A stretch of 64,000 nt of DNA from Paenibacillus sp. JCM 18996. Its GTDB lineage: Bacteria > Bacillota > Bacilli > Paenibacillales > NBRC-103111. The notes under the pieces were generated by a model. The model saw only the letters and a list, made by a program, of their open reading frames with translations, was not told the origin of the DNA and ran no database searches. This document shows, in pieces, positions 19,758-30,158 of this stretch; position 1 is the first letter of the stretch, and every line of letters begins with the position of its first letter. The stretch covers positions 1 to 64,000 of the forward strand of contig BBFE01000014.1 in assembly GCA_001313085.1 (NCBI GenBank), given 5' to 3'. A program made the translations under genes and the position numbers.

Positions 19758-20965
19758 ATGAATCAAATCGATATTAAAGATCAAAAAAAAGGCAGTAAGC
19801 TGGCCATTTTGCAAACGCTTCGCGTCCACGGCAGCATGTCGAGGATCGAGTTGACCCGTGTGACCGGCTTAAGCCGGGCCACGATTTCCATCTCCATTGC
19901 GGAGCTGATTGAGAACAATCTGGTTTATGAAACCGATAACCGGCTATTGACCAAAGGTCGTCCGGCCACTACCGTTGAGCTGGCCCCGGGCTCTTGTATT
20001 ATCATCGGGGCGGATTTGGATAACAAAGTTTGGACACTGGGGGCTTTCGACCTCATGGGCAATGTGGTGAAGTCTGTAAAAAATTCCGGTCAGCTCGTTT
20101 GAGCCCGAGGCTACGTTTCGGACTTTAGCCTCTCAAATCACTCAGTTCGTGGATGGTCTGGAACCGAAGCCCGTACCTTTGCTTGGACTTGGTGTGCCGG
20201 GTTTGGTCGATGCAGGACATGGGATCATCCGAAGCGCGGCAGATCTGGATTGGCACAACGTGCAGGTCGCGGAGCTGATTCACAGGGAGATCGGCTGGCA
20301 AACCGTTGTTGTCAACCGGCACCGTGCCCGAGGCTTAACTGAATGCCGGTACGGCGCCGGGCAGCAGTATCACAATATGATATATATCGGTGTGGGAATG
20401 GGGATTGCGGCGGGGTTTATATCGATCGTCAGTTGCTGTCCGGCTCGCTGGGGGGAGCCGGCGAAATCGGACATACGACGATCGAACCGGATGGCCCTTT
20501 ATGCCCTTGCGGCAATCAAGGCTGTCTGCAGACACTATCGGCCGGACCTGCTATGGAGCAGCATTACCGCAAGCTGGTCCGTTCTTCTGATCTTCCGGTA
20601 TATTCCGATCAAATTATCGATCTACAGACGGTTAAGATGCACGACGTTTGCGCAGCTGCTGAGCAAGGAGACATGCTCGCCGCTCAGGTAGTCAAAACCG
20701 CTGCTTCTTATCTGGGGATCTCAATGGCTAATTTACTTAACACATTTAATCCTGAAGCCTTCATCCTCGGGGGCACAGTACCAAGCGCGAGTCTGATTTT
20801 TTGTGGAAACGGCCACGAAAGTCATGCACCAGCGGGCGATGCGGCCATTAGCTTCCGAAACCGTGGTCAGGACATCCATTTTTTAAGGACATCGGCGGTG
20901 CTTTGGGTGCAGCCAACTTTGCCTTCGACAAGAACATCTCGATATCTTTTTTTTCACTTAGTTAG
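19758..20965 (+). CDS. ROK family transcriptional repressor (XylR/NagC-like)
   Basis: N-terminal winged helix (GSKLAILQTLRVHGSMSRIE, LTRVTGLSRATISISIAELI) followed by a ROK sugar-kinase fold with LLGLGVPGLVDAGHGIIR, GSLGGAGEIGHTTIEPDG and the zinc motif CPCGNQGCLQT. The corrected C-terminus reads DIGGALGAANFAFDKN. Frame changes near 20090, 20400 and 20805. Placed divergently from the sugar cluster, so it probably represses that cluster until the sugar binds. A strong terminator follows. Confidence 0.9.
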
Positions 20966-20970
20966 ATATG

Positions 20971-21003
20971 ACAAAAGAACCTCGCACTAAGAGGTTCTTT
21001 TGT
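20971..21003 (+). terminator. Rho-independent terminator of the ROK gene
   Basis: ACAAAAGAACCTC and GAGGTTCTTTTGT are perfect 13-bp arms with a 7-nt loop; the right arm supplies the T-rich tail. Six bases after the corrected stop. Confidence 0.88.
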
Positions 21004-21131
21004 TCATTAGACGTTTATTTCTGCCCAACAATGTCCTTTATCGCTTGCTCTAGTTTTTTCGCAGCACTTTTGGTATGCCGAATTTCTGGAACGACGTGAA
21101 CTTTCCGGACTGACATTTTCCGATCGGCTAA

Positions 21132-21260
21132 GGATACATGTTCATGTCCATTTCGGCTATGGATACAAGTTCTTGTCCTGCGCTTGTGACAAGAACTTGT
21201 ATCCATAAAACAAAAAAAACCGCGTGCTACGCGGTGCTTAATCAATATATGTTCTTGTCC
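21132..21260. repeat. Cluster of GGATACAAGTTCTTGTCC-type motifs with a 19-bp inverted repeat
   Basis: Copies lie at 21132-21149, 21161-21178, 21188-21204 (reverse) and 21247-21260 (half). Two of them form a perfect 19-bp inverted repeat, arms 21159-21177 and 21188-21206. The 71-bp unit 21188-21258 is bounded by GACAAGAAC and GTTCTTGTC and carries an inner hairpin CCGCG...CGCGG after an A8 run. A minus-strand frame runs through it but is made of repeat, so I do not call it a gene. A related unit lies at 25330-25397. It may be a miniature mobile element or the end of a lost insertion sequence. Confidence 0.6.
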
Positions 21261-21344
21261 TCCGACACTTTTGTACAATAATAATGTTCAGCGGCGATCT
21301 CTTTGCGTTATCGTCTCCATTAGTTGAGGCAGTTCATACCACGG

Positions 21345-22717
21345 TTAATCGAGATCGTGAGTGTAAACATCCCAAAATAGACGCCAATATCCTTGATCAT
21401 CCTTGGCCAGATGGATTGTTTTCTTCAATCCTCCGCTTAGCTCAATATTCACAACAGCTACATCTTTCATAAGTCCTTGCGTACTGTAAAATTTATATTC
21501 GTCTAAGTGGGCTTCCTCCGTCGCTGTTGCCAGCTTAGGTGGTGTTTGCATCGAATTGAACTTTTCTTTCGCATGGTTGCCCGTAAGCTCCTCCACCTTG
21601 GCTACTGAAGGATGGATCAGATTCCAAGCTGCCTTATAATCGCCTTTTGACGCGAGAAAATAGTACTGCTGTACAACGTCAATCGGATTGTTGTTGTAAT
21701 AATCCAAATAAAACATGCAAATGTTGACCATGCCCTCTTTGTGATGAATATCGGCTGGAGAATAGATCGAAACCCGGTATAGACCATTGACCGACTTCTC
21801 CCCTTTATCGGAGCCTAAGTTTATTTCCGTTGAAAAGGTCCCATCCTCGTTAAGGTTCACATAATGCTTTGTGCTGTCAACGATCCCTCCGCTCGGATTT
21901 TTCCAGCCTACATTGATCTCCAATTTGTCGCCAACTCGGTTCTGTACCTTACCTGAAATACGATACTTGGTTTCAGTCACCTTCTCATATCCTTGCTTCG
22001 GATTATCCAAAGTTACGCTGCTGAATTTAATCATGCCGTCTCCAGGCGGCTGATTTACCTCTAATGTCCAATTCTCTGCCGGACTTAACGCAGCCGTCGA
22101 CGGATCATATTTCGTTTCTTTCAAAGGAGTCCTATATAACATATCCAGCTTCGTGTTCAAATTTTTTTGATGAAGGTTACGGCTTCCGCTCTTGTCAAAG
22201 AATCCTGCATTTGATAACCGTCAATGCTTTTATCCGTTTTTTTCCTTCGGATATATTCGTATCGAGAAGGAACTGAATTGAATCTTGGAAGTTATAATTT
22301 CTTCCGCTTGCATTGGTGATCAACTTCGCAATATACATGCGTGTTTTCGTTATATCAGATGTAGTAGGACTCATAAGTGCTCCATACCAGCCCATGCCGC
22401 CGGCATAATTGATATAAGGCGCTCCCCAATCCGTCCATTGATTTCCTTCCGTAGTAAATTCCGTCGGCTTGTAGGTGCGAATCAGCATGGCAAGAAATTC
22501 TTTTTTGTCCAACCGGCTGGTCCGGCTTGAACGTCCCGTCTGGATAACCGTCGACGGTCTGATTGTCGGAAGCCCATTCAATCGCAGAACGAGCCCAATG
22601 ATCCTGAGCGACGTCTTTAAAACACAGACTCTGCGCGGATGACGCTGAGATATTTAGATTGCTGAACAGACAGGCGGATAATAGTGCTGTTGACATAAAT
22701 CTTTTGTAATTTCTCAA
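21345..22717 (-). CDS. S-layer homology (SLH) domain surface protein
   Basis: Probable TTG start at 22717 behind GGAGTGAGAGATA. Signal peptide MSTALLSACLFSNLNISASS, then SLH repeats: CFKDVAQDHWARSAIEWASD with VDGYPDGTFKPDQPV, and two less regular ones (WTDWGAPYINYAGGMGWYGA; TRAEAVTFIKNL). SLH repeats anchor proteins to pyruvylated cell-wall polymer. The remaining 270 residues, ending GYWRLFWDVYTHDLD, contain an Ig-like stretch (YRISGKVQNRVGDKLEINVG) and a segment resembling NTF2-like folds (DVVQQYYFLASKGDYKAAW). Function of that part unknown. Frame changes near 22510, 22240 and 22165. Confidence 0.82.
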
Positions 22718-23095
22718 TATCTCTCACTCCTACCGGTAATGTATGTTTCAAGTGAGTAATAAGATATTTGTTTAGCGTCATTTGTAGTTTGTTAGTTTTA
22801 GTAGGCATCAAGTTGCCGGAGAGCAACTGTAATTCAGCTATCGTATCCACTAATATTGTCTTAAGTAACCCTCACACATCACTCTCGTCTATTCATGATA
22901 ATGCCCCAAGTCTCCCAAACATTTTTTACCCCATTTCATCAGCATCGCTTTTCGCTTCATCTATTCTTCTGAGAGAACATTTGCAACCCACAAAACATAT
23001 GGCATTGATGGAAGATCAAAGGCTTTCCATTGAAATTTACCTTTGATATTAATTACTCTGCTTTTTTTAAAACTTCTTTTCCACAATAAATTCCG
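22718..23095. other. Intergenic stretch without a supported gene
   Basis: AT-rich and open in places on both strands, but none of the readings has a ribosome site and a recognisable domain. It should carry the promoter of the SLH gene. Confidence 0.5.
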
Positions 23096-23257
23096 TTAAG
23101 ACAGTAAGAAAAATAAAATTATACTAGATGTGGTCATCACACCTTTTTTTATTGCTGTATAAGGAATTTCTAAATCTCGTTTTAATGCTGCCAAGCTGGT
23201 TATACCTGTTAAGGTAATAATCAGCTTTTCTTCTTGCAAATCAACTTTTCTACTCAT
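23096..23257 (-). pseudogene. Truncated small protein, PH-domain-like N-terminus
   Basis: ATG at 23257 behind AAGGAGGTACTTAGA, so the start is good. It encodes MSRKVDLQEEKLIITLTG, then SLAALKRDLEIPYTAIKK, which resembles the first strands of a bacterial PH-like protein. After the T7 run near 23148 every frame ends within a few codons or turns hydrophobic, so the rest of the domain is missing. Assignment is tentative. Confidence 0.4.
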
Positions 23258-23338
23258 TCTAAGTACCTCCTTGGCATACCAAAAAAAATTTAAGAACATT
23301 CTCGAAAAAAATAGAATAATTCCGATTCTGACCATTTT

Positions 23339-23515
23339 AGGAACTTTTCGTGGAGCGGATCATGTGAAGCGAAATTGGGAGCTGTACGCACAATACGATT
23401 GGACAGGTCGCTCCATCACTTGCCATCGAACGCAAATCATGGAGTTTTTTTTGGCTTTCGAGAGGATACCGTCCACTGCGAATTTTTTTGAAAAAAGAAC
23501 CTTCAATCCTAAGAT
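23339..23515 (+). pseudogene. Remnant of a Tn3-family transposase (DUF4158-like segment)
   Basis: With small shifts the plus strand reads WELYAQYDWTGRSITCHRTQ followed by IMEFF-GFREDTV-like text. That matches the Y-W-x-GR-x-x-x-HR-x-x-I-x-x-F-x-GFR pattern in the N-terminal domain of Tn3-type transposases. Only about 55 residues remain of roughly 1000. No start site and no terminal repeats were found. Frames break on the T8 run near 23450. Confidence 0.42.
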
Positions 23516-23554
23516 AGATCAAAGGTTCTATGTTCTACACATCCAAAGAATTAA

Positions 23555-25066
23555 CTATAGACCGGTTCTTTTTTGGCTTAGACCAAGCGTCTGCGCTGTT
23601 GAAGTGTGAATTTCTTGAAGAAGCTCCGGGTTTTCCGCGAGTGATACACCATAAGAAGGAATCATTTCTTTTATTTTCGGTTGCCACTCTTTCATATGTT
23701 GAGGGAAGCATCTTTCTATTACTTCAAGCATGACGTGAACGGCAGTAGAAGCACCCGGAGAAGCACCTAGCAATGCAGCTATCGAGCCATCAGAAGCACT
23801 AACAACTTCCGTACCAAATTGCAGTGTTCCTTTACCGCCGGTCTCAGTGTCTTTAATAACTTGCACACGTTGCCCCGCTGCCACTATATCCCAATCCTCG
23901 ATTTTGGCCTTTGGGATAAACTCTCGCAATTCTTCCATGCGCTTTTCATTCGATAACATAACTTGCTGGATCAGGTATTTTGTCAACGCTATCTCTTTTA
24001 TCCCTGCCGCCAACATAGTGAAGACATTACTCGGTTTTACGGAACCTATCAAATCAAAATTTGAACCTGTTTTAAAAACTTTGGTGAGAATCCGGCAAAC
24101 GGTCCAAACAGTAATGATTTTTTTGTTATCGATATATCTTGTATCAAGGTGCGGCACAGACATTGGAGGAGCACCTACCTTAGCTTTACCGTATACTTTT
24201 GCGTGATGCTGCGCTACAACCTCCGGATTGTTACATACCAAAAAAAATAGTCCGCTTACCGGGAATCCACCAATATGCTTTGACTCGGCAATACCGGTTT
24301 TTTTTGTAGTAAAGGCAGGCTACCGCCTCCACCGCCGATAAAGACGAATTTTGCCGTATGGTATTCTATTTTACCGCTGTCGATATTTTGTACTTTCACT
24401 TCCCACGAGCCGTCGCTGGTACGTTTGATATCCTTAACACTATGCTTGTAGTTATATCGACGTTTTTTTACTCTGTAAGTGATCAAACAACATGCGTGTT
24501 AAAGCGCCGAAGTTGACATCCGTTCCAGTGTCAATTTTTTTGTTGCCGCTATTGGTTCATTCGATGTACGGCCTTCCATTATGAGCGGAATCCATTCCAT
24601 CAGTTTATCGGGGTCATCAGAAAATTCCATCCTTTAAACAGGGGGTTGTTTGACAAAGCTTCAAAACGTTTTTTTCAAAAAACGTTACATTTTTTTTCCC
24701 CTAGTACTAAACTCATATGTGGTATTGGCATGATAAAGTCCTGCGGATTACTTACCAGCTTGCTGTTTACAAGATAAGACCAAAACTGTCTTGAAAGCTG
24801 AAACTGTTCATTAATTTTTTATCGCTTTGCTAATATCTATTGATCCGTCAGATTTTTTCGGATGTATAGTTAAGCTCACACAGTGCAGCATGCCCTGTTC
24901 CCGCATTATTCCATTCGTTAGAGCTTTCTTCTCCTGCGTTTGCGAGCTTTTCAAACACTTTGATTTCCCATTGCGGTGCTAACTCTTTCAATAATGATCC
25001 CAAAGTCGCGCTCATGGCTCCGGCACCAATTAAGATAACGTCTGTTATAGTCTCTCTGTTGCTCAT
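23555..25066 (-). CDS. mqo: Malate:quinone oxidoreductase
   Basis: FAD-dependent peripheral membrane enzyme that oxidises malate to oxaloacetate and reduces quinone. Start [20 protein letters not shown] at 25066 contains the FAD-binding [10 protein letters not shown]. Also [80 protein letters not shown] and [20 protein letters not shown], all characteristic. Length after correction about 500 residues, as expected. Frame changes near 24850, 24820, 24685, 24535, 24475, 24305 and 24245. The stretch usually reading FGPFAGF is altered ([11 protein letters not shown]), probably by paired indels. Confidence 0.92.
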
Positions 25067-25329
25067 TTTTTACCATCCTTATACCCTAAAGTTTGCAGAA
25101 AAGACGGTAGGCGCGACCTAGTCACACACCTTTTCTGTCTCAATTAACCATCATAGTGTATTATACTTATTTATAGATTAAAAAAATCTACTATTCTCTG
25201 ATAATTATAAACTATTTAAAGGTGGTAAAAAAAAGTTATAAATCCGTACACAAGTTTGAATAATTGCTCTAAATACCAATTCATCCCTGCTATTAAACTA
25301 GTGTATCCGCTTTATTTGCCCTGATTAAC
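25067..25329. other. Intergenic region upstream of mqo
   Basis: AT-rich, no coding frame with a ribosome site. It should hold the mqo promoter; I could not choose a convincing -35/-10 pair on the minus strand. Confidence 0.4.
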
Positions 25330-25397
25330 CATTATCCCAGAAAGCAAAAAAAAGCCGCAAATTACGCGACTTTTTAATGGGATAATGTTCTTGTCAC
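25330..25397. repeat. Second repeat unit related to the 21.2-kb element
   Basis: CATTATCCC and GGGATAATG form outer arms around CAAAAAAAAGCCGC...ACGCGAC, and the right side continues GTTCTTGTCA. The order A8 run, GC hairpin, TTAAT, ATGTTCTTGTC is the same as in 21205-21258. The left GACAAGAAC arm is missing here. Confidence 0.5.
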
Positions 25398-25405
25398 CTT
25401 ACTTT

Positions 25406-25537
25406 TTACAGTTCCCAATAGGGTTCAGGCAGAGTATTTTTTTTGTAATACTTCCCCATTTTTTTCCCGTCGATCCCTGGAAGTCGTGTTTTGTTCCAAT
25501 CCACCATGAAACCATTTCATCTAATGAAGCCCTACTA
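25406..25537 (-). pseudogene. Possible C-terminal remnant of an ANT(6)-type nucleotidyltransferase
   Basis: The minus strand reads ASLDEMVSWWIGTKHDFQ, then GSTGKKMGKYYKKNTLPEPY and WEL before a stop. This resembles the end of aminoglycoside 6-adenylyltransferases (W-x-IG, F-S-x-S-x-GK-x-GKY-x-K-x-LP). Only about 45 residues can be read and the upstream part is lost in other frames before the next gene. Family call is uncertain. Confidence 0.35.
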
Positions 25538-25605
25538 AAATGCACCTCCCATGTTTTTTAGCATCTACGGCTGCCATTTGAAAGGCATCAATCTGTTCTA
25601 CCACC

Positions 25606-26444
25606 CTATGCGTCGGAAGGTAACAAAGCTCGGATGAAGGATAGGCTTCCTTCTACCTGGTCCTCAAGCAAACCGTGCAATATTAAAGCGCCATCAAATT
25701 TAACGTCTGAAAGCAGCTGCAAATAATGCCTATAATCAACTATGCCTTGACCGGCAGCTGCAAACTCAGATTCTCTGTCAATAATAATATCTTTGGCATG
25801 TGCAATTACTATATGTTCTCCCAGCAGATCAAAACTCTCGCTCAGCACGTCATTTAACGGTTTTTTTTGCCCGGGATTATACAGATTAGCCGCATCCATC
25901 ACAATTTTCACGTTCGATGAGCTTATTTCATTCAGCAGTTTTTTTTGCTGTTTTTTTGCATCGTATACGACATTGGCTAATTCAGGCTCGATTCCAAGAT
26001 CAACCTTATATTCTTCGGCGACCGCAACCGCAGCAGCCATCGTATTCATCAAGTCATACCAGGCTTCGCCACTGCGGTTATCGGGATGCCGCCGCCACAT
26101 GTTTTCGGTATTCCTGGTACCTGTACAAAGCGTAATAACCGATGTACCAAGGCTATTGCTCGCTTGTGCCAGCACTCGGAGTCGTTCAATCCCTTGCCTA
26201 CGATTTTTTTCATCCGGATGCGCCATATTAAACGTACCGGAAACGGCGCACATTTCAATGTTCCGCATCCGGCAAGCTTTTCCGATCGAGCTTGCAAGCT
26301 CAGAATCAATCTCATCCGGCATCGATGGCAGTCCTGCGCAGGACATATTAAATTGAATCGAACACAGGCCATGTTCTTTGATTGCGTCCAGCACTTCTTC
26401 AACAGTGTTCCGACCAAAAGTTTCGCGAAAATTCCTAATTCCAT
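25606..26444 (-). CDS. Sugar phosphate isomerase/epimerase (TIM barrel)
   Basis: The ATG at 26444 overlaps the stop of the oxidoreductase upstream by one base (TAATG), so the two are translationally coupled. One base lost near 26420 separates MELGIFAK from VLDAIKEHGLCSIQF. Barrel landmarks: MCAVSGTFNMAHPD, LGIEPELANVV (Glu), VKIVMDAANLYNP (Asp), IVIAHAKDI (His) and DGALILHGL near the end. Same superfamily as the gene at 17084 but not close in sequence. Confidence 0.87.
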
Positions 26445-27519
26445 TACACAGATCCAGAAACGTCGGATAGTTTTACTTTCCCGCCGATTTCCGCTGACCT
26501 TGCTATCGCCACCATAGCCCTCATATTCTGTACGCCATCAAAGACTGTAGCCCCCAACATAGGTGCTCCGTTCAGAATCGTGTCGGCGAAGCCTGCTAGC
26601 TGCAGTTTATAGAAATGTGCGTCCGCGCCAAGTGGTTTACGGTACAGTCCATCCTTCACAGAAAAGACCTCCACATCACTCGACTTAAATATCCATGGAT
26701 TGTAGGTTTTAGCGATTACGCTCCCATGCTCCCCATAGACCTGAAAACCCTCATGCCAATCCATGCGTACAGCTACCGTAAGATCAAGCTGACCTACTGT
26801 GCCATTCACATATTCGATTGTACAAAGCCAATTGTGTGCACCGAACTTTTCGGTATGCCAGGCATATACACTTTCGATTTCTCCACCCAAGTATCTGGCC
26901 GTATCAACAAGATGACTGCATGGGTCATCATGAAATAACGCTGTCTATCAAGTTTGGGGTTGCCTTCAGGTTTTTTTGGCTGCTTCGCTGGTAACCATAA
27001 TAGGCATCACATTCTCAGTCATTACGTACCGGTACGTTGAATCGCAGTACCAGGCTTTCAGCGCAAGCATCTCGCCCATTTCTTCTTGAATAAATTTTCG
27101 CGCATACTCGATGCCGGGATCGAAACGCTTCATGTTGCCCACCTGAACAATCAAGTTCGCACTGCGGACGATTTCTTCCAATTCCTCGCACTCCTCTATG
27201 GTTACACCAAGCGGCTTTTCCACGAGTACATGCTTGCCGGCCAAAAGCGCTTTTTTTGGCCATTGGAACATGAAACTGATCTGCAATACCAATCACGACA
27301 GCTTCCACTTCCGGGTCTGCCAGCATCGTATCGTAATCGTAATATGCAGCCTTTGGATTGTATTTGCTATTCATTTTTTTCCACCAAATCATGAGCTACA
27401 TCACAAATGGCATACAGCTCCACATTGCCTGCTCTAGTGCAAGCTTCTAAATGAGCTGCTTGGGAAATGACTCCGCATCCCAGTACTCCAACTTTTAACT
27501 TACTTTGTTCCGACCTCAT
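26444..27519 (-). CDS. Gfo/Idh/MocA family oxidoreductase
   Basis: Start at 27519, MRSEQSKLKVGVLGCGVISQ, a Rossmann fold. Signature LVEKPLGVTIEE near residue 98 and YFMMTHASHLVDTARYLGGE as the His/Asp segment. Ends KVKLSDVSGSV. Frame changes near 27375, 27255 and 26975 on T7 runs. It makes a two-gene unit with the isomerase. The likely job is conversion of a cyclitol or uncommon sugar; substrate unknown. Confidence 0.88.
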
Positions 27520-27693
27520 TCTTTTCACCCTTCAATAGTTAGTAGAGTGGTTGAACTACATAAACATACCCAGACCAATGACAAGAGAACGCCAATCATT
27601 GCTCATTGCCACACATCTAAGTATTCGTGAGGACTGTTACGCTTTCCTGCCCATTGGTACACGATGTGACCAGTTCTTACTGTTGAAACTCAA

Positions 27694-28347
27694 TTATTTC
27701 AGCTTGAAACCGTTCATGATCCCATCCCAGGCCTGGCTTGATCCCCTCCAATCGTCTCCCGGCGGTACCATGACAGAGCAAATTCCATCTAAGCCCCAGT
27801 CCTCGTGCATTGCTTCTTTCGAGCCGTCCAAATGTTCATTCACGATCAACAGCCGAAAATCACCTGTGATTATCGTCTTTAAAGCTGCTTGCAGCTCTTG
27901 CGCTTCGTTCATCGAAGTTTGCGTTCTGACAAACAGCACAGGTGACCTCTTTACTGTTATAAAAAAACGTTTTTACTCTGCGGTTGAGCTTTTCTTTGAA
28001 CTCGGGATAAGGCTCCCACCATCGGTCTGCCGTTTGGCTCAAAGGAAAATCGTGAAAAGAAATAATATCATTGACACTATCCCAAACGACAAAAGAATCC
28101 AGCGTTTTGTCAAAAAAAGCTGGAGTTGTTTGAATTCCATAAAACCGTTAAAGCGGTTTCGAATCAATTGGGTTAAATGGGGTACTGATTCAGACACAAA
28201 CCAATCCAGCGGGCCTGCAGACTGCCGCAAACCAAGCCTTTGCAGCTGGTGAGCTGTTTGGCACGTTGACCCCAGGCTAATGTACGCCTTATAGCTGCCA
28301 ATGCAATCATTCCATTTCACGAGCATCCCCCGTTGCTGAGATTTCAT
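27694..28347 (-). CDS. DUF1796 family putative papain-like cysteine peptidase
   Basis: Contains YKAYISLGSTCQTAHQLQRL and GLRQSAGPLDWFVSE, the hallmark of DUF1796, where the Cys after LGS is the proposed nucleophile. A conserved ISFHDFP-like segment holds a His, followed by WWEPYPEFKEKLNRRVK and VLFVRTQTSMNEAQELQ at the end of the fold. Frame changes near 28115 and 27965, both on A7 runs. The start at 28347 has no clear ribosome site, so it is provisional. Activity in this family is predicted only. Confidence 0.72.
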
Positions 28348-28488
28348 TTGATGCCAATATATGTACTTATGTCATGATATGGTTGGACTCATATCGTTGA
28401 AACTTTTGTGTAAATCCAACTGTGTTTATGTTACTATTTTGGAAGATACTTCCTTATCAAATCGGCAGTAAAGAAAGAACGACCGCCA

Positions 28489-29049
28489 ATGAGGCAAACG
28501 CCAGACGCCGAACGTTCCTTCAACCAATTGCAAACGCCCTGCCTGGTGATCGATGCTGCCAAAATGAAAGCCAACATAGCCTCATGGCCCAAGCTGTGGC
28601 AGAGCTGGGAGTCAACCTCAGACCTCATGCCAAAACTCACAAAATCCCCGAATTTGCACGGAATCAAATCGCTGATGGGGCATCGGGCATCACCGTGGCC
28701 AAAATCTCGGAAGCCGAAGTTATGGCTGTACATGGAATTGACGACATTCTTACCGTCGGAGTCGACAGCGAAACCGGGGCCCAAAGGCTGGAGGAACTGG
28801 CGTTCAGATTTAACCGGACATTGAGAGTGCGATTGGAAGTGGATATCGGACTCAAACGCACGGGAGTTGATTATGGAGAGCACGGAATGATCCGCATCGA
28901 CAATAGAGATACCTTAAAAAATCGGTGACCTTATCCATGTTATACCAAATCATATTTGCAGCACCTTGAATCTCCACAACCGGGTGTATCTGTTGGAAAA
29001 TGGATCTTATCGGGAAATTGAAGTTGCCGCTCGAGGCATGCTGGAATGA
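28489..29049 (+). pseudogene. DSD1/D-threonine-aldolase-like PLP enzyme with internal deletion
   Basis: N-terminal part has LQTPCLVIDAAKMKANIA, LRPHAKTHKIPEFARNQ (Lys that binds PLP), ISEAEVMAVHGIDDILT and VRLEVDIGLKRTGVDYG. It then continues directly as EHGMIRIDNRDTLKK and GDLIHVIPNHICSTLNLHN, which in this family is the C-terminal metal-binding region. About 180-190 residues between them are absent, including the middle of the barrel. Frame changes near 28585 and 28915 are separate small errors. The product would not be active unless the gap is an assembly fault. Confidence 0.65.
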
Positions 29050-29446
29050 CAGTACGTTCTGGGAAAAAAGGAGACGATGAGCCGTACCGTGCAGCTTTTA
29101 AACTCGGTAAGCGCGGGTTAATTGCTGAGGATTATGCCACAGACCTAATTTCGGAGCTTCATGCTTTGATTCTGAGCCTTCCAAGACAGCGCGTTCCTCT
29201 TGCAACCGGGCTTCGAGGCCCTCCGTCTCATCGCTGCCCCTATACCTCTACACCATTCCTGCGAAGGAATGCTGCCGCAACGCCAAATCCGGGTTGTTTA
29301 CTTTTGGTTTAAGTTCCGTCATAATTACCCTCCTATTCCAAGCCTGAATAAAATTCGTCAACCGGAAACATGTTATTTATTAAATGGAAAGTTCGGACAG
29401 CCACGATTTTTTTTAAACATTCTTTTAGAGGAGGCATCAGACAAAA
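29050..29446. other. Stretch without a recognised gene
   Basis: A minus-strand reading starts MTELKPKVNNPDLALRQ at about 29318 and continues in another frame as LEARLQEERAVLEGSES. It may be the wreck of a small gene but I cannot place it. The plus-strand frame after 29046 has no family resemblance. Confidence 0.3.
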
Positions 29447-29448
29447 TT

Positions 29449-29991
29449 ATGGAATGGTACGAGAGATTAAACGATTATTTTCCGGAACATGAAATGAAAA
29501 AACCCGCAGCAGCTAAAAGAATTGATTGAAGAAAACGAAGTGTATCACAAAGAGGAAACAGACAACTATATTTTACTATATGCCGAATTTCAAACATTCA
29601 TTTTTTATCGATTATTTACTTGTTACATCCAACTCAAGAGGAAAAGGGATTGGTACTAAAGTACTCGACAAATTAAAGGAGAAAGACAAGTTAATCCTAT
29701 TAGAGGCAGAACCCCGATCCTCGGATAATCCTGATTCACATAAAAGACTTGCATTTTATTCTAAAAAACGGTTTTAAAAAAAGCGGAACTTATTGAATAC
29801 ACCCGTGTAGATAAAGAAAACAATCCGTATAAAATGCATATTCTGTACTGGTCACCGTCCGGAATGCCGCAATCTATAGTGCTGGAAAATATGGAAAAGA
29901 TCTGTGAAGATATTCATAATTTCAAGGCAAAAAAAAGTATTATGGCAAACTTGTCGCAGACCCTGACAAGGCGCTCGAATGGAGACAGTAA
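29449..29991 (+). CDS. GNAT family N-acetyltransferase, start uncertain
   Basis: The core reads TFIFIDYLLVTSNSRGKGIG after correction, with the acetyl-CoA loop NSRGKGIGTKVLDKL, then LLEAEPRSSDNPDSHKRLAF and YSKNGF. The C-terminus is MPQSIVLENMEKICEDIHNF followed by AKKYYGKL. The frame remains open well before 29449 (PETCYLLNGKFGQPRFF), so the real start may be upstream. Frame changes near 29505, 29545, 29770 and 29935. Substrate unknown. Confidence 0.65.
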
Positions 29992-30106
29992 CTGAACTGA
30001 GTTACAATATTTGGATGAGCCACAGCGACTTAAAGGTAGTTTTTTTCTTGGTGTGGAAAGTTTCATTTCACGTTAATCCTTTAGAACTTAAACTCCCTCT
30101 GTAACA

Positions 30107-30134
30107 ATAAAAAAAGAGACACTCCCAGAGTGCC
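30107..30134 (-). terminator. Terminator of the transglutaminase gene
   Basis: On the minus strand GGCACTC and GAGTGTC pair at 6 of 7 positions around TGG, followed by TCTTTTTTTATT. It lies just after the tgl stop. Confidence 0.6.
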
Positions 30135-30158
30135 TCCCTTCCTTCATTCGGATCCTCT

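Noticed and set aside
21015..21278. Minus-strand frame of 87 residues across the 21.2-kb repeats.
   Set aside because: It is composed largely of the repeat motif and hairpins, has no ribosome site and no domain.
23339..25600. A complete transposon around mqo.
   Set aside because: The Tn3-type piece is about 55 residues, and no 38-bp type terminal repeats or resolvase were seen.
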